DNA of 36,276 bases, taken from contig CAMKEM010000028.1 of NCBI GenBank assembly GCA_946411565.1, forward strand, positions 1 through 36,276, read 5' to 3'. A program made the translations under genes and the position numbers. This stretch comes from an uncultured Prevotellaceae bacterium. GTDB lineage: Bacteria > Bacteroidota > Bacteroidia > Bacteroidales > Bacteroidaceae. Positions 9,858-18,976 of the stretch are shown piece after piece; position 1 is the stretch's first letter; each line of letters opens with the position of its first letter. The notes under the pieces were generated by a model, which made no database searches, was not told where the DNA came from, and worked only from the letters and a program-made list of their open reading frames with translations.

Positions 9858-11933
9858 ATGTTTAAAAGACTATTTGCATTGACATTATTATCTAACGGAC
9901 TCCTTTTGGGAACTTCGTTAGACACCTACGCACAGGTATCTCCAGACGGCAAGCTGAAGGTTGCTGTTCTTTGTGATGGTGGAAAACCATCATACGTTAT
10001 CAATTATAATAACACGACATGTATCGGGAAATCAGATCTCGGTCTTGAAACAAATATCGGGGACTTCACAAAGGATCTTACTCTCAGTAAGACTTCTGAG
10101 GTAAAGGCCATAGTGGCTGATTACACCTTATATAATATAAAGCGTAAGAAGAATCACTATGAGGCAAATCAGCAGACATATACATTTGCCAACAAAGAGG
10201 GTAAGGATGTGATGAGGATTACATTCAACGTAGGTAATCATGACGTTGCCTTCCAGTATGAGTTGCTTCAGTCAAAGAAAGAGGCTATGTGTGTAGTAGT
10301 AAACAGCGAGGCTACAACATTCTCTATGGTTGACGGAACTACGACATTCATGTGCCCTCAGATGGGTGAGATGACAGGCTTTGCTCGTACAGCTCCAAGC
10401 TATGAGACTCACTACGATGCTGATCAGGAGATGGGCAAGAACGGTTGGGGAAATGGCTATACCTTCCCTTGTCTGTTCAAGGCTCCGGGCGCTACCGTTC
10501 AGACAACAACCACAAAGAGTGCTAATGCCCAGACTGCAAAGACAAATACATGGATTCTCGTTTCAGAGACAGGTTCAGCAGGTGGTTATCCTGGTTGTAA
10601 GCTTGAGAACAAGGGTGCAGGAAAGTATCAGATCTCTTTCCCAAGCCAGAAAGAGAACAATGGCTATGGCTCAACGGGTGCTCAGATGGCTTTGCCAGAC
10701 GCAACACCTTGGCGCACCATCACTATCTCTGACAATCTCAAGGACATAGTAGAGTCAACAATTACATGGGATGTGCTTGCTGCTCAGACATCTTCACAGA
10801 TAGATGCAAATGCCGCTAATGTGATTGCATCTCTTCGCGACAAGGTAAAGGATTCATACGGTCGTGGTGCTTGGTCATGGATTATTGCAAATGACGAGAG
10901 CTGTAACTTCGACACACAGAAGCAGTATATTGACTTCGCTGCTGCTATGGGTTGGGAGTCTCTTCTCATTGATGCTCAGTGGGATTCACAGATTGGTCGT
11001 GACCGTATCGCAGAACTCGCAAAATATGGTAAGGAGAAGGGTGTGTATCTCTATCTCTGGTATAACTCAAATGGTCTCTGGAATGATGCTCCACAGACTC
11101 CACGCAACTGCATGAGTACTGCTTTTGCTCGTCAGCAGGAGATGGAGTGGATGCAGAAGATAGGCATCCGCGGTATAAAGGTTGACTTCTTCGGAGGTGA
11201 CAAGCAATGCACTATGGAACTTTACCGTGACATCCTTATGGATGCAGCAAAGCATAACATCCTCGTTATCTTCCACGGTTGTACCCTTCCACGCGGTTGG
11301 GAGTATCTCTTCCCTAACTATGTAGCAAGTGAGGCTGTTCGTGCTTCTGAGAACCTGCACTTTGGTCAGAACGAGTGCGACCGTGAGGCTATGGATGCAA
11401 CCTTCATTCCATTCATCCGTAATGTTGTTGGTAGCATGGATTTCGGAGGCTCAACTCTCAACTGGTACTATAATCCAAAGAACTCAAAGGAGATGTGGGG
11501 TGGTCATCGTGTAACATCCGATGTGTTTGCCCTCGCAACAGCAATATTGTTCCAGAGCCCTGTTCAGCATTTCGCTATGGCTCCAAACAACCTTACAGAC
11601 GCTCCTGCATGGGCTGTTGATTTCATGAAGAAGGTGCCAACCACATGGGAGGATATTCGCTATATCGACGGTTATCCAGGCAAGTATATCGTTCTTGCCC
11701 GTAAGAGCCAGGAAGGCAAATGGTATGTAACTGCCGTTAATGGTCAGAAGCAGCCTTTGAAGGTAACTATCCCTATGGATATGTTTGAGCTTGGAAGCAC
11801 AGTAAGTGTTTATAGCGATAGTGACAAGGGCATTAAGGGCGTAACTCCTAATGGCTCAGTAAAGGATATGAAAGTAACAAAGAAGACCTTCTCCGCTACT
11901 ATTCCTGTGAATGGAGCGTTGGTGATTAAGTAA
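9858..11933 (+). CDS. GH97 family glycosidase, probably retaining alpha-galactosidase type
   Basis: The 691-residue protein has the GH97 three-part architecture: an N-terminal beta-sandwich (SPDGKLKVAV at the start, about 25-275), a TIM barrel (about 280-590, WESLLIDAQWD and GIRGIKVDFFGGDKQ) and a C-terminal beta domain. Asp443 in KVDFFGG occupies the place of the nucleophile of retaining GH97 alpha-galactosidases. Glu492 in SEAVRASEN is the likely acid/base. In a xylan locus it would remove galactose-type or similar pyranose caps; this is inference. The start was placed at ATG 9858 because it gives a clean signal peptide (MFKRLFALTLL to TYAQ). An in-frame TTG at 9837 would add seven polar/aliphatic residues and is less likely. 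Gap to the next gene is 96 bp, filled by a repeat. Confidence 0.88.
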   Translation: MFKRLFALTLLSNGLLLGTSLDTYAQVSPDGKLKVAVLCDGGKPSYVINYNNTTCIGKSDLGLETNIGDFTKDLTLSKTSEVKAIVADYTLYNIKRKKNHYEANQQTYTFANKEGKDVMRITFNVGNHDVAFQYELLQSKKEAMCVVVNSEATTFSMVDGTTTFMCPQMGEMTGFARTAPSYETHYDADQEMGKNGWGNGYTFPCLFKAPGATVQTTTTKSANAQTAKTNTWILVSETGSAGGYPGCKLENKGAGKYQISFPSQKENNGYGSTGAQMALPDATPWRTITISDNLKDIVESTITWDVLAAQTSSQIDANAANVIASLRDKVKDSYGRGAWSWIIANDESCNFDTQKQYIDFAAAMGWESLLIDAQWDSQIGRDRIAELAKYGKEKGVYLYLWYNSNGLWNDAPQTPRNCMSTAFARQQEMEWMQKIGIRGIKVDFFGGDKQCTMELYRDILMDAAKHNILVIFHGCTLPRGWEYLFPNYVASEAVRASENLHFGQNECDREAMDATFIPFIRNVVGSMDFGGSTLNWYYNPKNSKEMWGGHRVTSDVFALATAILFQSPVQHFAMAPNNLTDAPAWAVDFMKKVPTTWEDIRYIDGYPGKYIVLARKSQEGKWYVTAVNGQKQPLKVTIPMDMFELGSTVSVYSDSDKGIKGVTPNGSVKDMKVTKKTFSATIPVNGALVIK

Positions 11934-11939
11934 AATAAA

Positions 11940-12120
11940 GACCCACCCCCGAACCCCTCCCATAAAGGGAGGGGAGTAGATACCTTTTACGCTATGGGGA
12001 GTAATTTACATGAAATTTGAAAAGAAATTATGTACAAGATATTTAATAATATAGAGAATTTCTTTAGCAAGAAATACTATCTACTCCCCTCCCTTTATGG
12101 GAGGGGTTTGGGGGTGGGTC
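11940..12120 (+). repeat. Palindromic signal-peptide cassette, family III, copy 2
   Basis: The left arm is at 11940-11982, six bases after the GH97 stop. The right arm is at 12078-12120, inside the GH10 reading frame. The arms are complementary over about 40 bases, including CCCCTCCC-ATAAA-GGGAGGGG. The ATG at 12030 is 51 nt before CTACTCCC of the right arm, exactly as in copies 1 and 3, and the left-arm-to-ATG distance is 90 nt against 89 nt in copy 1. Confidence 0.88.
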
Positions 12121-14654
12121 TTTTGGTGTGGTTTGGTTTTGGCTACTGTCACGCAGATAACACCCTCACCATTGAAGGTACTGTCACCAAGGATATTAGC
12201 AAGCAGAATACATCTTCTTCATATGAGACATTCTCTACACCAGTCCGTATGCTTGAAGGATCGAATCTCATTCTCAAGACTGCACGCTACACCTATATTA
12301 CAAGTACTGTAACAGGTGAAGGTCGTATTGACATTTATTCTGGTGGCGAGCGTACATATATTGGCGGTTCAGACAAGAAGAGTCCTAACTGGGCAAACTT
12401 CAAGGGCGATGTGCATGTATGGCCGTATAAGAATCTCTCCACATTAAACGGTTTCTATGGTTTGATGTGGATGCATAATGGCAAGACCTTCAATCCTGAT
12501 GCAGCCGTAAATGATATGGCAGAGGGAAAGGCCAACAGTACTCTGGCTACAAGTAGGCTGACCATACATAAGGGCGCGACACTTGCAGCAGAATCAGGTA
12601 CTCGCGGTATTCGTATAGGACATCTTGATACAGAGGAAGGTAGTCAGATTTACGGATATGCGAAGGCTAAGTCTGGTAATAGTGCCTACTATATACTTGG
12701 AAAATCAGATGATGATGCAGTTCTTGCCGGACGTATCTCACCTATTGATGACAACTTAGATACTCAGGTTGGCATAGTGAAAGAAGGTCTTGGTACCTAT
12801 CGCATCACAGGCAATAGGAATATCATAAATGGTGCTATAAGGGTGCTGAGTGGTCGTGTACTTATCAATAACGATGCAGCAGAAGCCAAAGCACAAAAAC
12901 TGTCAGGCGGTACAGGTACACCTTCTTCTGCCTCTACTGCAGGACTGTATATAATGAAGGATGGCATAGCAGGTGGTACTGGTAATATTGCTGCTACTAC
13001 AAACGTATATGGTATTCTTCAGCCGGGTGATGATGGTATAGGTACTCTTACTATTGCCGACTATGCAAAGAACAAGGATATAACGCTCATTCTTCGTCCT
13101 ACGGCACGTATTGATTGTGAGATAGCATCAACAGAAAGCTATGATAAAGTAGAGGTAGAAGGAGCTGTATCTTACTACAATATAGATCAGGAGTTCTCCG
13201 TATCTGAACAGATGCCTCGTCTTCGCATTCAGCTAACAAAGGATGCTGATCTTCACGAGGGAGATGAGTTTGTTCTCTTCTCTGCAAAGAGCAAGACTGC
13301 ATATCAGGATGTGGCATGGGATTTCGACATCATCTATCCAAAGGCTTATAGCTGGAAGGTGGAGCAGCAACTTACAGAAGATGGCTTTAAGGTTGTGGCT
13401 CGTGTCACTTCACTCTCTTACTCAGGTCAGGGTGATATAGAGGAGTCACAGGAAGAAGAAGAGACCACAACCTATGAATTGCCAGATCTTGCCCAAGAGG
13501 AAAAAGACTATATTCCATTGCGTGTGTATGCCGACAAGAATGATACCTATATCGGCACTTGCGTACCTGTATGGAAGATAAATGTTGACAATGATAATGA
13601 ATCTCGTTCTTCCCTTATTGCCAAGGAATATAATATGGTGGTTTGCGAGAATGAGATGAAATTTGATGCCGTAGAGCCAAGTCAGGGCAGTTTCAGCTTC
13701 AATGATGGTGATCGTCTTGTGAACTTTGCCAACAGGCATAATATGCGTGTGCGTGGTCATACCCTCGCATGGCATTCTCAGGTACCTTCATGGCTTACCT
13801 CTGACGGAACAAAAAATACAAACAATTTCTCCAGAAAGCAGTTGCTTGATATTCTCCACAACCATATCAAGAATGTGGTGACGCATTGGAAGGGTAAGGT
13901 TGCTGAATGGGATGTTGCTAATGAGGTACTATCCGACAATCAGCAGACAATTTATTCTAACCCTAACGGTTATGACCTTCGTCCATCCGTATGGGCAACA
14001 GGCATAGGTGAGGACTTCCTTGACTCTGCCTTTGTATGGGCTCACAAATATGATCCAGATGCAGTTCTCATCCTCAACGACTATGGCGTAGAAGGAAAGG
14101 GATGGGGTAAGAGTGAGGCTCTGTATAACCTTGCTATGCGTCTGAGAAAGAGTGGAATTCCAATTCATGGTGTAGGAATTCAGGCACACATGGATGCAGG
14201 CTTTGCTTATGCAAAGCAGATAGAAGCTAACATAGCACGTTTTGAGGAGGCAGGTTTTGAGTGTCATATCACCGAGCTAGACCTTGGTATTGACAATACT
14301 TCAGAGGCTAATCTTCAGGAACAGGCTTCTGGCTATTATAGTATGGCACGTATAGCGATGAAGCACGACAACTGCAAGTCGCTAATGATATGGGGATTGT
14401 CAGACGATCTTACATGGCGTACAGGTCGCAACCCTCTACTCTTTACCTCTACGCTTTCAAAGAAACCTGCTTACTGGGGAGTTCATGCAGCACTTCGCCA
14501 AGCAATAGAGGGTGAGACAATGAGTATAGAGGAAAATGCTATTACCTCTTACCATTCAGCTATCACCCCAATATACAACCTGCAGGGACAGCGTGTCAAG
14601 ACCTTGGAAAAAGGAAAGATCTATATTATAGACGGCAAAAAATACATCTATTAA
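12030..14654 (+). CDS. GH10 endo-beta-1,4-xylanase with N-terminal autotransporter-like repeat region
   Basis: The C-terminal half (about residues 495-835) is an uninterrupted GH10 barrel with RGHTLAWHSQVPSWL, acid/base Glu632 in DVANEVL and nucleophile Glu749 in ITELDLG. It would cleave the xylan backbone at or near the cell surface. The preceding 450 residues are unusual for GH10. They are rich in beta-prone repeats, and GLGTYRITGN followed by GAIRVLSGRVLINND strongly resembles the passenger-associated repeat of autotransporters. A low-complexity EESQEEEETTT linker follows at about 475-485. The extreme C-terminus (YNLQGQRVKTLEKGKIYII) is the same short tail as in the CE6-type esterase at 6666. 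The signal peptide includes LPSLYGRGLGVGLL, encoded by a palindromic repeat. The gap to the GH3 gene is 4 bp, so the two are tightly coupled. Confidence 0.93.
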   Translation: MYKIFNNIENFFSKKYYLLPSLYGRGLGVGLLVWFGFGYCHADNTLTIEGTVTKDISKQNTSSSYETFSTPVRMLEGSNLILKTARYTYITSTVTGEGRIDIYSGGERTYIGGSDKKSPNWANFKGDVHVWPYKNLSTLNGFYGLMWMHNGKTFNPDAAVNDMAEGKANSTLATSRLTIHKGATLAAESGTRGIRIGHLDTEEGSQIYGYAKAKSGNSAYYILGKSDDDAVLAGRISPIDDNLDTQVGIVKEGLGTYRITGNRNIINGAIRVLSGRVLINNDAAEAKAQKLSGGTGTPSSASTAGLYIMKDGIAGGTGNIAATTNVYGILQPGDDGIGTLTIADYAKNKDITLILRPTARIDCEIASTESYDKVEVEGAVSYYNIDQEFSVSEQMPRLRIQLTKDADLHEGDEFVLFSAKSKTAYQDVAWDFDIIYPKAYSWKVEQQLTEDGFKVVARVTSLSYSGQGDIEESQEEEETTTYELPDLAQEEKDYIPLRVYADKNDTYIGTCVPVWKINVDNDNESRSSLIAKEYNMVVCENEMKFDAVEPSQGSFSFNDGDRLVNFANRHNMRVRGHTLAWHSQVPSWLTSDGTKNTNNFSRKQLLDILHNHIKNVVTHWKGKVAEWDVANEVLSDNQQTIYSNPNGYDLRPSVWATGIGEDFLDSAFVWAHKYDPDAVLILNDYGVEGKGWGKSEALYNLAMRLRKSGIPIHGVGIQAHMDAGFAYAKQIEANIARFEEAGFECHITELDLGIDNTSEANLQEQASGYYSMARIAMKHDNCKSLMIWGLSDDLTWRTGRNPLLFTSTLSKKPAYWGVHAALRQAIEGETMSIEENAITSYHSAITPIYNLQGQRVKTLEKGKIYIIDGKKYIY

Positions 14655-14658
14655 ATAT

Positions 14659-17259
14659 ATGAAGAAAAGACTATTTATCCTACTATTCTCTGGACTTCTG
14701 CCTTCAGGTAAGGCGGTAATGGGTTGTTATGCTCAGCAATATCCTTATCAGAACACATCACTCTCTGCTCATGAGCGTGCTGTGGATCTTTGTTCTCGCC
14801 TCACACTTGAAGAGAAGGCAGCACTTATGCTTGATGACTCTCCTGCTATTCCACGCTTTGGCATAAAGCATTGGCAATGGTGGAGTGAGGCTCTTCATGG
14901 CTATGCCAATATGGGAAACGTAACTAACTTCCCAGAGCCTATCGGTATGGCTGCTTCTTTTAATAATGATTTGGTATATAAGGTGTTTGATGCTGTCAGC
15001 ACAGAGGCACGTGCAAAGTGGAATGAATTGCAGAAATCAGGTGATGATGTACTGCGTTTCCATGCCCTTTCTGTCTGGACACCTAACGTAAATATATTCC
15101 GTGATCCACGTTGGGGACGTGGTCAGGAGACATACGGTGAGGATCCATACCTCAGTTCACTCATGGGTGATGCCGTAGTGCGTGGTCTTCAGGGACCTGA
15201 GAACTCCAAGTATCGTAAGCTATGGGCTTGTGCAAAGCACTATGCCGTTCACTCAGGACCAGAGTGGAGCCGCCATACTGCAGATATCAATAATATCTCA
15301 GCTCGTGACCTCTGGGAAACATATCTCCCTGCATTCAAGTATCTTGTAGAAGAGTCAAAGGTGCGTGAGGTGATGTGTGCATACCAGCGTTACGACAATG
15401 AGCCTTGCTGCTCAAGCACCCGTCTGCTTCAGGATATTCTCCGTAATGAGTGGGGATTCAAGTATCTCGTAGTAAGTGACTGTGGAGCTGTTTCTGATAT
15501 TCATGAGAATCATAAGGTGGCAAGTGATGCTGTTCACTCTTCTGCTCGTGCCACACTTGCAGGTACTGACGTAGAGTGTGGTTTCAACTATGCCTACAAG
15601 AGTATTCCAGAGGCTGTTAAGCGTGATCTTATCAAGGAGTCAGAGGTTGACAAGCACGTTATCCGTCTGCTGGAGGGCCGTTTTGACCTCGGTGAAATGG
15701 ATGATCCTTCACTCGTAGAGTGGAGTAAGATCCCATCTTCTGTACTTGAGAGCAAGGAACATCTTCAGATAGCTCTCGACATTGCACGTCAGTCTATCGT
15801 TCTTCTCCAGAACAATAATAATGTGCTTCCTCTTGCAAAGGGCGAGAAGGTAGCTGTCATTGGTCCTAATGCAAACGACAAGGTGATGATGTGGGGTAAC
15901 TACAACGGTACTCCTACAACTACCTCTACCGTTCTTGATGGTGTTCGTCTCTATAACAAGAAGGCGAAGTATATGCAGGGATGCGACCTTACTGATAATA
16001 AGATCGTTACCGATGTATTCGACCAACTTTCATTCGAAGGAAAGAAGGGATTCAAGGGTACATTCTGGAATAATGCAAAGCGTGAGGGTGCTCCTGTAGC
16101 AACTATCTTCCACAGTTCTCCTTTCTTCAAGACTACAGCAGGTAACTATCAGTGGGCACCTGGTGTAAACCTTACAGACTTCAGCGCTCAGTATGAGACT
16201 GTCTTCCGTCCAAAGAAGTCAGGCGAGGTGGTTATCAACGTAGAGTCTGTTTCTGACTTTGATGTTGTAGTAAATGGTGAGGTTAAGCAGAAGCATAACA
16301 CATGGCGCGTAACCCCTACCCGCACACCTATTCAGGTAGAGGCAGGCAAGGAATATAAGATAGAGATTCACTTTGCACATGTTCCTACATGGGGTGCAAG
16401 CATTCGCGTGAATGTAGGTACAGAGTCAATCATCAACTATGACGATATCATCAAGAAACTCGCAGGATATGACAAGGTGGTCTTCGTGGGAGGTATAGCA
16501 GCTTCACTCGAGGGTGAGGAAATGCCAGTCACTATCGATGGTTTCAAGGGAGGTGACCGTACAAATATCGAGCTTCCTGCTGTTCAGCGTAACTTCCTCA
16601 AAGCTCTCAAGGCTGCAGGTAAGAAGGTTATCTATGTAAACTGTTCAGGCTCTGCTATCGGTCTTCAGCCAGAGACAGAGTCATGTGATGCTATCCTTCA
16701 GGCTTGGTATCCTGGCATGAAGGGTGGTGAGGCTGTTGCCGACGTGCTCTATGGCAAGGTTAATCCAAGCGGTAAGCTTCCTATCACATTCTATAAGAAC
16801 TCAGAGCAGCTTGGCGATTTCGAGGACTATAACATGGCAGGTCGTACATATCGCTATATGAAGAACGACAAGCCTCTCTATACATTCGGATATGGTCTTT
16901 CATATACAGACTTTGAGATTGGCAATGCAACTCTCTCTGCTGATAAAATAACTAAGGGACAGACCGTTACAATGACTATCCCTGTAACCAACAAGGGTAA
17001 GAAGGATGGTACAGAGGTTGTTCAGGTATATGTTAAGAACCCAAGTGATCCTAATGGCCCTACAAAGCAGTTGCGTGCCTATAAGCGTGTGGATGTAAAG
17101 GCTGGTCAGACAGTCAATGCTACTATCACCCTCAACGACAAGAGTCTTGAGTGGTTTGATGAGGAGTCTAACACAGTTCACACTAAGGCTGGTTCTTACG
17201 AACTCATCTACGGAAACTCTTCTGATGCTACAAAGGCAATCGGAATCAAAGCCGAATAA
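14659..17259 (+). CDS. GH3 beta-xylosidase-type glycosidase with PA14 domain insertion
   Basis: This 866-residue GH3 enzyme would release xylose from xylo-oligosaccharides. It has a signal peptide (to about CYAQQ, residue 27). The N-terminal barrel contains NIFRDPRWGRGQETYGEDP and KHYAVHSGPE, with nucleophile Asp274 in VVSDCGAVSD. A PA14-like beta domain is inserted in the second domain at about 453-588, and a fibronectin-III-like domain follows from about 745. The acid/base is probably one of the glutamates in SLEGEEMP, just after the insertion. PA14-containing GH3 proteins of this arrangement in Bacteroidota xylan loci are typically beta-xylosidases, which is the basis of the substrate call. 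It starts 4 bp after the GH10 stop; the following 217-bp gap is the largest inside the operon. Confidence 0.92.
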   Translation: MKKRLFILLFSGLLPSGKAVMGCYAQQYPYQNTSLSAHERAVDLCSRLTLEEKAALMLDDSPAIPRFGIKHWQWWSEALHGYANMGNVTNFPEPIGMAASFNNDLVYKVFDAVSTEARAKWNELQKSGDDVLRFHALSVWTPNVNIFRDPRWGRGQETYGEDPYLSSLMGDAVVRGLQGPENSKYRKLWACAKHYAVHSGPEWSRHTADINNISARDLWETYLPAFKYLVEESKVREVMCAYQRYDNEPCCSSTRLLQDILRNEWGFKYLVVSDCGAVSDIHENHKVASDAVHSSARATLAGTDVECGFNYAYKSIPEAVKRDLIKESEVDKHVIRLLEGRFDLGEMDDPSLVEWSKIPSSVLESKEHLQIALDIARQSIVLLQNNNNVLPLAKGEKVAVIGPNANDKVMMWGNYNGTPTTTSTVLDGVRLYNKKAKYMQGCDLTDNKIVTDVFDQLSFEGKKGFKGTFWNNAKREGAPVATIFHSSPFFKTTAGNYQWAPGVNLTDFSAQYETVFRPKKSGEVVINVESVSDFDVVVNGEVKQKHNTWRVTPTRTPIQVEAGKEYKIEIHFAHVPTWGASIRVNVGTESIINYDDIIKKLAGYDKVVFVGGIAASLEGEEMPVTIDGFKGGDRTNIELPAVQRNFLKALKAAGKKVIYVNCSGSAIGLQPETESCDAILQAWYPGMKGGEAVADVLYGKVNPSGKLPITFYKNSEQLGDFEDYNMAGRTYRYMKNDKPLYTFGYGLSYTDFEIGNATLSADKITKGQTVTMTIPVTNKGKKDGTEVVQVYVKNPSDPNGPTKQLRAYKRVDVKAGQTVNATITLNDKSLEWFDEESNTVHTKAGSYELIYGNSSDATKAIGIKAE

Positions 17260-17263
17260 AATC

Positions 17264-17422
17264 ATGTACCATTTAACATGTACAATGTACAATTTTTAAG
17301 GTTCGCTACAAGTCCGTTACAAGTCCGTTACAAATCCGTTTCAAGTCCGTTTCAAATCCCATTTGAATAACGGGCGTTTGACTAGACTTAAAATTGTACC
17401 TTGTACATAGAAAATGGTACAT
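17264..17422. repeat. Inverted-repeat element enclosing an 11-bp tandem array
   Basis: Arms 17264-17300 and 17387-17422 are imperfect reverse complements rich in GTAC (ATGTACCATTT, ATGTACAA, GTACAATTTTAAG). Between them lie five direct 11-bp units at 17308-17362: ACAAGTCCGTT twice, ACAAATCCGTT, TCAAGTCCGTT and TCAAATCCCAT. The element fills most of the 217-bp GH3-GH43 gap. The unit length equals that of the unrelated array at 6073-6175. Confidence 0.8.
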
Positions 17423-17476
17423 ATCAATGACTTTATCGTTTAAAAACTACCATTAATAAAAAAAAATTTTACAATT

Positions 17477-18841
17477 ATGCTTAAAACTAAAACACTATCC
17501 AAGGCAATAATGACAGCAGCTTTGCTTTGCTCTACTTCTGCTTTTGCACAGCTCAACATGCCTATCATTCAGACAAAATACGTTGCAGATCCTGCACCAT
17601 ACGTGCATGGTGATACTGTTTATCTCTTCACCACTCACGATGAGGAGGGGGCTGGAGGCTTTATGATGAAGGACTGGCTTCTATATACCTCTACAGATAT
17701 GGTGAACTGGGAGGATCACGGAGCTGTGGCTTCTCTCAGGAATTTTGAGTGGTACAAAGGCAACAACGGCGCATGGGCAGAACAGGTCATTGAGCGTAAT
17801 GGAAAGTGGTATATGTACTGTCCAATACATGGTAATGGTATTGGTGTGCTCGTAGCAGATTCTCCTTTCGGTCCTTACAAGGATCCTCTCGGCAAGCCAT
17901 TAGTATGGCAGAAAGAACATTGGTATGATATAGACCCTACCGTATGGATTGATGATGATGGTCAGGCATATATGTATTGGGGTAATCCAAACCTCTATAT
18001 GGTTAAGCTCAATGAGGATATGATCTCTTACTCAGGTGAGATTGTGGAACATCCGAAGATTAAGGATTATCAGGAAGGACCTTGGTTCTGGGGACGCAAG
18101 AACAGTAAGGGCGAGAAATGCTACTATATGGCATTTGCCTCAACTTGCTGTCCAGAAGGTATTGGCTATGCCATGAGCAAGAGCGCAACTGGTCCTTGGG
18201 AATATAAGGGACATATCATGGATCATACTCCACGTACACGAGGCAATCACCCAGGTATAATAGATTATAAGGGCAAGTCATATTGCTTTGGCTTGAACTA
18301 TGACATCTTCCGCATGGAGACAAGTCGTCATGCAGAGCAACGTTCAGTTTCTGCTGCTGAAATGACATACAATCCAGACGGCACTATACAGGAACTTCCA
18401 TACTTCCAGGATTGCAAACTCGAACAGATAGGCTCATTCAACCCATTCCGTCGTGTTCAGGCAGAGACAATGGCTTGGGGCTATGGTTTGAGAACAACCC
18501 GTGAGAACCCATCTGGTCCTTGGAATCCTACACTCTTCGTTACTGATATTGACGATGGTGAGTATATCATGCTCAAGGGCGTTGATTTTGGCAAGGGTGC
18601 TAAGAAGTTCACAGCTTCTTGTTCTGCTCACCTCTATGGTGGTGATATGGAAATCCGTATTGACAATGTTGACGGTCCTATGATTGGTAAGATCTCTGTA
18701 CCTAACACAAAGTTCAAGTATCAGGAGTTTACCACAGACCTCACCAATGCTAATGGCAAGCACGATCTCTACTTCGTGTTCAAGGGCGGAAAGAAGCAGA
18801 AGCGCAATCTCTTCAACTTTGATTGGTGGGAAATGAAGTAA
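17477..18841 (+). CDS. GH43 family secreted glycosidase with C-terminal CBM6-like domain
   Basis: The 454-residue protein has a clear signal peptide ending at AFAQ (residue 25) and then a GH43 propeller. Asp38 in VADPAPYV, Asp153 in IDPTVW and Glu200 in QEGPWF form the expected base, modulator and acid set. A CBM6-like beta-sandwich occupies about 325-454 and begins with FRRVQAETMAWGYGL. Overall it resembles the GH43 protein at 8288 (same two-domain layout, same TDMVNW and GPW motifs) but is clearly diverged, so the two probably handle different arabinose or xylose linkages. Its signal peptide is of the ordinary type, with no repeat-encoded segment. Exact activity (arabinofuranosidase, xylosidase or both) cannot be decided from sequence alone. 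Confidence 0.92.
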   Translation: MLKTKTLSKAIMTAALLCSTSAFAQLNMPIIQTKYVADPAPYVHGDTVYLFTTHDEEGAGGFMMKDWLLYTSTDMVNWEDHGAVASLRNFEWYKGNNGAWAEQVIERNGKWYMYCPIHGNGIGVLVADSPFGPYKDPLGKPLVWQKEHWYDIDPTVWIDDDGQAYMYWGNPNLYMVKLNEDMISYSGEIVEHPKIKDYQEGPWFWGRKNSKGEKCYYMAFASTCCPEGIGYAMSKSATGPWEYKGHIMDHTPRTRGNHPGIIDYKGKSYCFGLNYDIFRMETSRHAEQRSVSAAEMTYNPDGTIQELPYFQDCKLEQIGSFNPFRRVQAETMAWGYGLRTTRENPSGPWNPTLFVTDIDDGEYIMLKGVDFGKGAKKFTASCSAHLYGGDMEIRIDNVDGPMIGKISVPNTKFKYQEFTTDLTNANGKHDLYFVFKGGKKQKRNLFNFDWWEMK

Positions 18842-18850
18842 AGTACGAAG

Positions 18851-18926
18851 TACTAATTACGAATTACCAAGTTACTCTTTTAAAAAGGAAAAAACTAAAT
18901 AGGTAATTTATAATTCGTAATTAGTA
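18851..18926. repeat. 16-bp perfect inverted repeat in the GH43-esterase gap
   Basis: TACTAATTACGAATTA (18851-18866) is exactly repeated in inverted form at 18911-18926, with a 44-nt loop. There is no T-tract, so it is not a convincing terminator. It fills most of the 135-bp gap and is probably another small palindromic repeat. Confidence 0.65.
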
Positions 18927-18976
18927 ATTTAGTTAGGCTTAGTATTTAATAACAACAATAACTTACAACTAAAAGA

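Noticed and set aside
18851..18926. Transcription terminator between GH43 and the esterase
   Set aside because: The inverted repeat is AT-rich with a 44-nt loop and no following T-tract; operon continuity is more likely.
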